DNA of 14,382 nt, from NCBI GenBank assembly GCA_000432135.1, contig HF990525.1, positions 1-14,382 of the forward strand, in the 5' to 3' direction. The DNA is from Firmicutes bacterium CAG:124. Lineage in GTDB: Bacteria; Bacillota; Clostridia; Oscillospirales; Oscillospiraceae. The notes under the pieces are model-generated. The model ran no database searches. It was not told the origin of the DNA and was given only the letters and a program-made list of their open reading frames with translations. This document shows positions 6,720 to 11,489 of this stretch, piece after piece; position 1 is the stretch's first letter; every line of letters starts with the position of its first letter. Made by a program: the position numbers and the translations under genes.

Positions 6720-7190
6720 TCATTCGGTCAGGTCGCACAGGGTTGCGTTTACATAATCCGCGAGGCGCATGGGGTCGAGCAGTACCTGGCAGCCGCGGCA
6801 GCCGGCGGAAACGCCGATCTCGTTATAGAGCTGGGCCGTCTCGTCGATGTAGGTCGGGAACGGCTTTTTCATGCCGATGGGGCTGCATCCGCCGCGGATA
6901 TAGCCGGTCGTGGCCAGCAGGTCTTTGACATGAATGAGCTCGATTTTCTTGTCGTGGGCCGCCTTGGCCGCTTTTTTCAGGTCCAGCTCACAGCAGACCG
7001 GGATGCAGAACACGGCATAGCCGCCGCGCTCGCCCTTCGCAACGAGCGTTTTGAAGATCTGCTCCGGCGGCATGCCGATCCCCTCTGCTGCGTGCATCCC
7101 GTTCAGGTCGTTCTCGTCAACCTCATATTCTGCTGCGCGGTATGGAATTTTCGCCGCGTCGAGCAGGCGCATCACGTTGGTTTTTGTCAT
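6720..7190 (-). CDS. ybaK: Cys-tRNA(Pro)/Cys-tRNA(Cys) deacylase, YbaK family
   Basis: A 156-residue cytoplasmic trans-editing enzyme that hydrolyses cysteine wrongly attached to tRNA(Pro), protecting translation accuracy. Family marks are the segment IFKTLVAKG (45-53) with the conserved lysine K47, the glycine-rich GYIRGGCSPIG (96-106), and the C-terminal stretch around GVSAGCRGCQVLLDP (126-140). Length is normal for YbaK/EbsC. The ATG at 7190 has AGAGGTG 7 bases upstream. It is the first gene of the operon, behind a near-consensus sigma-A promoter; nothing links its enzymatic role to the downstream lipoprotein and exporter, so the operon may be one of convenience. Confidence 0.93.
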   Translation of the reverse strand: MTKTNVMRLLDAAKIPYRAAEYEVDENDLNGMHAAEGIGMPPEQIFKTLVAKGERGGYAVFCIPVCCELDLKKAAKAAHDKKIELIHVKDLLATTGYIRGGCSPIGMKKPFPTYIDETAQLYNEIGVSAGCRGCQVLLDPMRLADYVNATLCDLTE

Positions 7191-7213
7191 TTGGAAGCAC
7201 CTCTTTCAGGGCC

Positions 7214-7242
7214 ATTATACCTGATTTCCGCGTTTCTGGCAA
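7214..7242 (-). promoter_or_regulatory. Sigma-A promoter for the ybaK operon
   Basis: On the minus strand, TTGCCA (7242-7237), 17 bases, then a perfect TATAAT (7219-7214). The predicted start near 7207 gives a leader of only about 17 bases, containing the AGAGGTG ribosome binding site. Nearly ideal, so probably strong and constitutive. Confidence 0.85.
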
Positions 7243-7309
7243 GGAGCAAAACGCGCGCGCATGATTTGTGAAAATGCGTTTAAACTATCTGTACCTCTCA
7301 AAGATCATC

Positions 7310-7416
7310 TGTAGGGGCCGATGCCTACATCGGCCCGGAAGAATACACCATTTTTACGGTAATCTTCGGCGAATTCGCAACTTCCCAGCGGGCCGCTGTG
7401 GGCATCGGCCCCTACA
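7310..7416. mobile_element. MITE-like element bounded by inverted GGGCCG palindromes
   Basis: The left 29 bases (7310-7338) are a near-perfect reverse complement of the right 29 bases (7388-7416): 26 of 29 positions agree, with outer ends TGTAGGGGCC and GGCCCCTACA. Each end can also fold on itself; the left one has a 9-bp stem GGGCCGATG/CATCGGCCC with a 4-base loop. The inner part (7339-7387) has no open reading frame. This is the layout of a very small non-autonomous element or a REP-type doublet. No clear target-site duplication was seen. It occupies the 350-base gap between the divergent ybaK and tepA genes. Confidence 0.6.
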
Positions 7417-7425
7417 TTGAAAAAG

Positions 7426-7437
7426 GCAAGCGCTTGC
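7426..7437. promoter_or_regulatory. Perfect 12-bp palindrome, LacI/GalR-operator-like
   Basis: GCAAGCGCTTGC is a perfect 12-bp palindrome with the AA-GCGC-TT core typical of LacI/GalR-family and CcpA-type operators. It lies between the repeats, about 105 bases before tepA and 185 bases before ybaK on the other strand. No regulator gene is present in the window, and no clear tepA promoter was found nearby, so this is a candidate only. Confidence 0.3.
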
Positions 7438-7475
7438 GGATTCGCCCTGAATTTCCGAAAAATCTCTGCCTGCTG

Positions 7476-7504
7476 CTCGGGCCGACAGAGTCGTCGGCCC
7501 CTAC
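7476..7504. repeat. Third copy of the GGGCCG palindromic repeat
   Basis: This copy keeps the same outer parts as the right end of the neighbouring element: GGGCCG, 9 bases, then TCGGCCCCTAC, in the same orientation. It folds with an 8-bp stem GGGCCGAC/GTCGGCCC (7479-7486 and 7493-7500) around a 6-base loop. The inner 9 bases differ but are compensated to preserve pairing, which points to selection on, or copying of, a structured element. It ends about 37 bases before the tepA start. Confidence 0.7.
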
Positions 7505-7541
7505 GGGATAGCTAATCTTACACAGACAGGAGCACATGAAT

Positions 7542-8237
7542 ATGGGTGAAGCAAAGAAGGAAGAACAGGCGCGGCAGGAGTTGATCGACCTCGGTGCCTC
7601 AACGACAAAGACGGCGCGGGGGACGATCTACACGCTGACGATCATTGGACAGATCGAGGGCCATCAGGCGCTGCCGGAGAACATCAAGACGACAAAATAT
7701 GAGCACGTCATTCCCCTGCTCGCAGCCGTGGAGGAAAGCGAGGAAATTGACGGGCTGCTGCTGCTTCTCAACACAGTCGGCGGGGATATCGAGGCGGGGC
7801 TTGCCATTGCGGAGCTGATCGCGGGGATGAAGAAACCCACCGTCTCTCTGGTGCTGGGCGGCGGGCATTCCATCGGCATTCCGCTGGCGGTGTCGGCCAA
7901 GAAAAGCCTCATCGTCCCGACGGCCAGCATGACCGTCCATCCGGTGCGCATGACGGGGCTTGTAGTCGGCGCGCCGCAGACGTATCAGTATTTCAATCAG
8001 ATCCAGGAGCAGATCGTAAATTTCGTGACAAAGAATTCGCATATCTCCCGCGAGGACTTCCTGCGCTATATGATGGCGACAGATGAGATCGCAACGGACG
8101 TCGGTACGGTATTATACGGCGAAGAGGCCGTTTCCTCGGGGTTAATGGACGCAATCGGCTCCCTTTCCGACGCGCTGAGCCTGCTGCACCGTCAAATTGA
8201 ACGGCGCAGGAAGCGTGAGAAATCCCATAATCAGTAA
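7542..8237 (+). CDS. tepA: ClpP-like serine protease, TepA family
   Basis: A 231-residue ClpP-fold peptidase of the TepA (translocation-enhancing protein, YmfB) type, cytoplasmic and without ATPase partner in this window. TepA in Bacillus is linked to protein translocation and to degradation of small spore proteins at germination; that is family knowledge. The catalytic serine is in LGGGHSIGIPLA (S110) and the histidine in ASMTVHPVR (H133), both in the usual context; the strand NTVGGDIEAG (77-86) forms the oxyanion-side glycine motif. I place the start at the second ATG (7542) because AGGAG (7528-7532) is 9 bases from it and only 3 from the ATG at 7536. The C-terminus is strongly basic. It stands alone, upstream of pyk, which has its own promoter. 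Confidence 0.9.
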   Translation: MGEAKKEEQARQELIDLGASTTKTARGTIYTLTIIGQIEGHQALPENIKTTKYEHVIPLLAAVEESEEIDGLLLLLNTVGGDIEAGLAIAELIAGMKKPTVSLVLGGGHSIGIPLAVSAKKSLIVPTASMTVHPVRMTGLVVGAPQTYQYFNQIQEQIVNFVTKNSHISREDFLRYMMATDEIATDVGTVLYGEEAVSSGLMDAIGSLSDALSLLHRQIERRRKREKSHNQ

Positions 8238-8247
8238 TTCTTGCGAA

Positions 8248-8276
8248 TTGACAGCGGCAATGTGCTGTGCTAAAAT
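8248..8276 (+). promoter_or_regulatory. Consensus sigma-A promoter for pyk
   Basis: Perfect TTGACA (8248-8253), 17 bases, then TAAAAT (8271-8276). The expected start is near 8283, leaving an untranslated leader of about 120 bases before pyk. It is among the strongest-looking promoters in the window, fitting a glycolytic gene. Confidence 0.9.
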
Positions 8277-8280
8277 GCGG

Positions 8281-8396
8281 TCGGTGCGAGCGGTGGAGTC
8301 TGTCATAGGCGCCGGGAGGCGTTCTATTCGCATCGGAGCGTGTATAGCTTTCGGCAGAACCATGACCATGGTTCTGCCGTCCTGTTTTATAGGGGG
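8281..8396 (+). promoter_or_regulatory. Structured pyk leader with terminator-like hairpin (possible attenuator)
   Basis: The leader begins with TCGGTGCGAG (8281-8290), which can pair with TTCGCATCGG (8327-8336) with several G-U pairs and enclose a smaller GCGCC/GGCGT hairpin. It then carries a strong 12-bp hairpin, CGGCAGAACCAT (8352-8363) with ATGGTTCTGCCG (8368-8379), loop GACC, followed by TCCTGTTTTAT. The ribosome binding site AGGGGG (8391-8396) comes right after. The hairpin plus T-run looks like a terminator inside the leader, so an attenuator or riboswitch is possible. It does not match any riboswitch class I recognise, and no antiterminator pairing was found by eye. Confidence 0.5.
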
Positions 8397-8404
8397 AATT
8401 TCAT

Positions 8405-9820
8405 ATGAGAAAAACGAAGATCGTCTGTACCATCGGCCCGGCCAGCAGCTCGGAGGAGGTATTTGCGGAAATGTGCCGGGCGGGGCTCAACGTCGCGCGG
8501 CTGAACTTTTCGCACGGGACGCATGAGGAGCACCAGCAGAAATTTGATATGATCCGCAAGGTGCGGCGCGAGCTGGAGCTGCCCATCGCCATCATGCTCG
8601 ACACCAAGGGGCCGGAATACCGCATCCGCACGTTCAAAAATAAGAAGATCACGCTGAAGGACGGCGATCCGTTCACCTTCACGACGCGTCAGGTCGACGG
8701 CGACGAGACGATCGTTTCCGTCAGCTATGCAGGACTGGCAAACGATCTTTCCGTGGGCGATACGGTGCTGGTCAACAACGGACTGGTCATTTTTGAGGTG
8801 GAAGGTATTGAAGGAACGGAAATTCACTGCCGCGTCGTGACGGGCGGCGAGCTTTCGGACTGCAAGAGTATGTCGTTCCCGCACAAGGTACTCGAACAGG
8901 TCTATCTGAGCGAGCAGGACAAGGATGATCTGCTGTTCGGTATTCAGAACGGCATTGATTTTGTCGCGGCATCGTTTGTCTCGCGGAAGCAGGACGTGCT
9001 GGACGTGCGGCGGTTTCTGGACGAGCACGGCGGCAGGGACGTGGAGATCATCGCCAAGATCGAGAACCAGACCGGCATTGACAACGTGGAAGAGATCTGT
9101 CAGGCGTGCTCCGGCATTATGATCGGCCGGGGCGATCTGGGCGTGGAGGTTCCGTTTGCGGAGCTGCCTGCGATCCAGAAGTATCTCATTACCAAGTGCC
9201 GTCTGCTCGGCAAGCGCGTCATTACGGCCACGGAAATGCTCGAATCCATGATCCACAATCCGCGCCCGACGCGGGCGGAGATTTCCGACGTTGCCAACGC
9301 GGTCTATGACGGCACGAGCGCCGTCATGCTCTCCGGTGAGTCGGCGGCGGGCAAATATCCGGTCAGAACCGTGCAGACCATGGCCGAGATCGTGGAGGAA
9401 ACGGAAAAGCATATCGACTATGAGCCGCTGTTCCGCGCCGAGGCGTTCCAGATCAAGAACATGGTCGACGCGATCTCGCACGCAACGTGCTGCATGGCCT
9501 GCGACATCCACGCGAAGGCCATCGTCGTCAGCTCGCTTTCCGGCGCGACGGTGCGGATGGTCTCGCGCTTCCGCGTGCCAGTGGACATCATCGGCATGGC
9601 GACAAACGAGCGTGTGTGGTACCGTCTGGCACTCTCGTGGGGCGTGCAGCCGGTTCTGTGCGAGGAAACGTTTACATCGACGGACGTGCTGTTCTATAAC
9701 GCGCTGCGCGCGGCAAAGAAGGCCATGCACCTGCAGCCGGGCGACAACGTCGTCATGACTGGCGGCAACACCACCGGCACGTCTGGAAATACGAATCTGA
9801 TCAAGGTCGAGACGATCTGA
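8405..9820 (+). CDS. pyk: Pyruvate kinase
   Basis: This enzyme makes pyruvate and ATP from phosphoenolpyruvate and ADP, the last step of glycolysis. The 471-residue product has the N-terminal MRKTKIVCTIGPAS, ARLNFSHGTHEEH (31-43), LDTKGPEYR (65-73), catalytic lysine and metal ligand in IIAKIEN (K218, E220), GRGDLGVEVP (241-250, with D244), and ITATEMLESM (273-282). It lacks the extra C-terminal PEP-utiliser domain seen in Bacillus. Some usual residues differ: LVNNGL where LIDDGL is common, GRGDLG for ARGDLG, and TATEM for TATQM. These may be normal in its lineage. The start is set by AGGGGG 8 bases upstream. It has its own promoter and leader and is followed by a strong hairpin. Confidence 0.97.
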   Translation: MRKTKIVCTIGPASSSEEVFAEMCRAGLNVARLNFSHGTHEEHQQKFDMIRKVRRELELPIAIMLDTKGPEYRIRTFKNKKITLKDGDPFTFTTRQVDGDETIVSVSYAGLANDLSVGDTVLVNNGLVIFEVEGIEGTEIHCRVVTGGELSDCKSMSFPHKVLEQVYLSEQDKDDLLFGIQNGIDFVAASFVSRKQDVLDVRRFLDEHGGRDVEIIAKIENQTGIDNVEEICQACSGIMIGRGDLGVEVPFAELPAIQKYLITKCRLLGKRVITATEMLESMIHNPRPTRAEISDVANAVYDGTSAVMLSGESAAGKYPVRTVQTMAEIVEETEKHIDYEPLFRAEAFQIKNMVDAISHATCCMACDIHAKAIVVSSLSGATVRMVSRFRVPVDIIGMATNERVWYRLALSWGVQPVLCEETFTSTDVLFYNALRAAKKAMHLQPGDNVVMTGGNTTGTSGNTNLIKVETI

Positions 9821-9851
9821 AGCGAGCCTGAGTTCAGTCGATGGTTCACTG

Positions 9852-9892
9852 AAGGCTCCCCTTGTCGTGCCCCACACGATAAGGGGAGCCTT
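9852..9892 (+). terminator. pyk terminator hairpin
   Basis: AAGGCTCCCCTT (9852-9863) and AAGGGGAGCCTT (9881-9892), extended by a G-U pair and TCGTG/CACGA to an 18-bp stem with a 5-base loop. It lies 31 bases after the pyk stop. The run after the stem (TTGGGTG) is poor in T, so it may also be a repeat-type 3' end; AAGGCTCCCCTT palindromes are common between genes in related gut Firmicutes, and GGCTCCCCTTG recurs at 14338. Confidence 0.75.
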
Positions 9893-9909
9893 GGGTGCTC
9901 CTGATTCAA

Positions 9910-9944
9910 ACAGCCGGACGCGGGAAAATCCTGCGTCCGGCTGT
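9910..9944. terminator. Hairpin between convergent pyk and Ig-like gene (likely bidirectional terminator)
   Basis: ACAGCCGGACGC (9910-9921) and GCGTCCGGCTGT (9933-9944) form a perfect 12-bp stem around an 11-base loop. It begins 13 bases past the stop of the minus-strand Ig-like gene. T-runs are weak on both strands (TTGAATC on minus, TTGTTCC on plus). The stem core and 11-base loop length match the terminator at 4112-4150. Confidence 0.65.
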
Positions 9945-9957
9945 GTTGTTCCTGCTA

Positions 9958-11307
9958 TTATTTAATGTTGCAGCGCACGATGCACTGGTAGGTGACGCCG
10001 TTGTAGGTCGTGGAAACGTAGGCTGTGCCCTTGCCCTCGGCCTTGACGACGCCGGTGCCGTCGACCGAGCAGACGGAAACGTCGCTCGACACCCACAGAA
10101 GGCCGGTGATCTTATTGCCGTCTGCGTCGCGCAGGGAGATCTGGAACGTCTCGCCCTTGACGCCCATGGTGACGTCGCTGTTGCTGATGGTGCACTCGCC
10201 TTCGCCGCTCCTGTCCTCAAAATTGCAGCGGACGATACAGGTCAGCTCACTGTCGTCGACGGCGGCTTTTACCGTCGCCGTACCCTTGCCCTTTGCGGTC
10301 AGGACGCCGTTTTCGGAGACGGTGACGATGGATTCATCACTGCTCTGCCACGTGATCCTTGCGCCGTCCGGCGCGCCGGTCACGGAAAGGGTGTACTGCT
10401 CGCCCGCGTTCATGAACGTCAGATCATCCTTGTTCAGCGCCAGCTCTGCCGGGTCGCCCTCCGCCGCTCCGGTTCCGACATAGGCAAAGTCGCAGGTCAC
10501 GAGACACTGGGCCGTCTGTTCACCGCACTGGGCAGTGATAACGGCGGAGCCTGCGTTCACGGCGATGATCTTGCCCTGCTCGGAGACGGTCGCGACCGTC
10601 TCGTCGCTGGACGAGAACGCAACGGGCTCTGTGCAGTCAGCCGGGGTACGCGTGAAGGTGATGTTAAAGAAGCGGCCCGCTTCCTCAAAGGTCACGGTCG
10701 GCGCGGAAAGCGTCAGGCTGGTGCAGCTCACGCTTTCCTGCTCCTGCGCAGGTTCGGGCGTCTGGTCGTGCTTCTGGTCCTCCTCGTTCATGTAGCGGTT
10801 CTCGTCCGGCTGCGCCGGCTCGGCGGGCTGCTGGACAGTCGCCTGCTCCGGCTCCGGCTGTGCAGGCTCGGCGGGCTGCACGGGCGCTTCGAGCGTCGGC
10901 TCACGGTACAGCGGCGACCAGCCGAGGCGGCTGAACGCCAGCAGCGCGCCGCCCAGCACCGCAGCGCCGAGGATCACGCACAGAACGGTCATCATCCACT
11001 TGGGGATGGCGTAGACGGCTTCGCCGGGTGCGCTCTGCGCGTCGGACGGCTGGGGCGCGGACGCGGTGCGCAGGCGCTTGCCCGCGTAGCCTCTTGCTGC
11101 CTTCGGCGCGCCTGCATCCTGCCGCAGACGTCTGCCCGGCGCGGGACGCTCCGCAGGGGCGCTCTGCGCGGACTTTTCCGGCACGGGGGACGTGCGCTCC
11201 GGCTCTGCGGGAGCCGCGGGGCCTTCCGCGGTGCGTCCGCACAGCGGACACTGGCGCAGGCGCGCGTCGTATGCCGTGCCGCAGTATTCACAGGTTTTCA
11301 ATTCCAT
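9958..11307 (-). CDS. Zinc-ribbon, single-pass membrane protein with three extracellular BIG2 (Ig-like) domains
   Basis: A 449-residue protein of unknown function with a clear layout. Residues 1-25 form a zinc ribbon (C6, C9, C20, C23: CEYCG, CPLCG). An Ala/Pro/Arg-rich linker follows, then one membrane segment (about 104-125), which puts the ribbon in the cytoplasm. Outside lies a Pro/Glu-rich spacer with PAEPAQP repeated (145-167), followed by three bacterial Ig-like (BIG2) domains at about 195-273, 285-362 and 370-448. These show SSDETVATVSEQGKI, SSDESIVTVSENGVL and SSDVSVCSVDGTGVV. Each domain ends in a paired-cysteine strand (CLVTC, CIVRC, CIVRC). The ATG has GGAGG 7 bases upstream. It is transcribed divergently from the kinase-like gene, which has a similar inside-outside layout, suggesting a shared envelope role. 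Confidence 0.85.
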   Translation of the reverse strand: MELKTCEYCGTAYDARLRQCPLCGRTAEGPAAPAEPERTSPVPEKSAQSAPAERPAPGRRLRQDAGAPKAARGYAGKRLRTASAPQPSDAQSAPGEAVYAIPKWMMTVLCVILGAAVLGGALLAFSRLGWSPLYREPTLEAPVQPAEPAQPEPEQATVQQPAEPAQPDENRYMNEEDQKHDQTPEPAQEQESVSCTSLTLSAPTVTFEEAGRFFNITFTRTPADCTEPVAFSSSDETVATVSEQGKIIAVNAGSAVITAQCGEQTAQCLVTCDFAYVGTGAAEGDPAELALNKDDLTFMNAGEQYTLSVTGAPDGARITWQSSDESIVTVSENGVLTAKGKGTATVKAAVDDSELTCIVRCNFEDRSGEGECTISNSDVTMGVKGETFQISLRDADGNKITGLLWVSSDVSVCSVDGTGVVKAEGKGTAYVSTTYNGVTYQCIVRCNIK

Positions 11308-11379
11308 AAATGGGCCTCCAACTGTTGTGCTCCGGCCTTTTGGGCATCGGAGCGGTGCGTTTATTCAGACTCAGGAGAC

Positions 11380-11408
11380 AGTATATCACAGATTGTTACA
11401 GATTCCAA
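11380..11408 (-). promoter_or_regulatory. Sigma-A promoter of the Ig-like protein gene
   Basis: On the minus strand, TTGGAA (11408-11403), 17 bases, then TATACT (11385-11380). The predicted start is near 11373, giving a leader of about 65 bases. A direct repeat ACAGATT (plus strand, 11388-11394 and 11398-11404) lies within the spacer and -35. Confidence 0.75.
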
Positions 11409-11430
11409 GTGGATGGGACAAGATATTGTA

Positions 11431-11459
11431 TTGCATTTTTTATGAAAATGACATAGAAT
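11431..11459 (+). promoter_or_regulatory. Sigma-A promoter of the kinase-like gene
   Basis: TTGCAT (11431-11436), 17 bases, then TAGAAT (11454-11459). The predicted start near 11466 gives a leader of about 24 bases carrying AAAGGAGG. Its -35 lies 22 bases from that of the opposite promoter, so one regulator could control both genes. Confidence 0.75.
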
Positions 11460-11489
11460 AAAGATGTGTTTGTAAAGGAGGCGAACGAA

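Noticed and set aside
7310..7504. CRISPR array from the three GGGCCG repeats
   Set aside because: Only three copies, in mixed orientation, with unequal spacing and varied cores, and no cas genes nearby.
8281..8340. A known riboswitch class in the pyk leader
   Set aside because: I compared it by memory with common classes (c-di-GMP, fluoride, ZTP, THF, guanidine, manganese) and saw no conserved core, so it is left as an unnamed structured leader.
8387..9877. A 496-residue open frame antisense to pyruvate kinase
   Set aside because: A GC-rich shadow of the pyk codons; composition is rich in Arg, His and Asp without any domain, and pyk is certain.
9895..11445. A 516-residue open frame antisense to the Ig-like gene
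   Set aside because: It starts inside the pyk/Ig-like terminator region and has a shadow-type composition; the minus-strand gene has a zinc ribbon, membrane helix and repeated domains.
11466..11489. GTG at 11466 as start of the kinase-like protein
   Set aside because: The extension would be translated through its own AAAGGAGG site and begins at the predicted transcription start; TTG at 11490 has ideal spacing.
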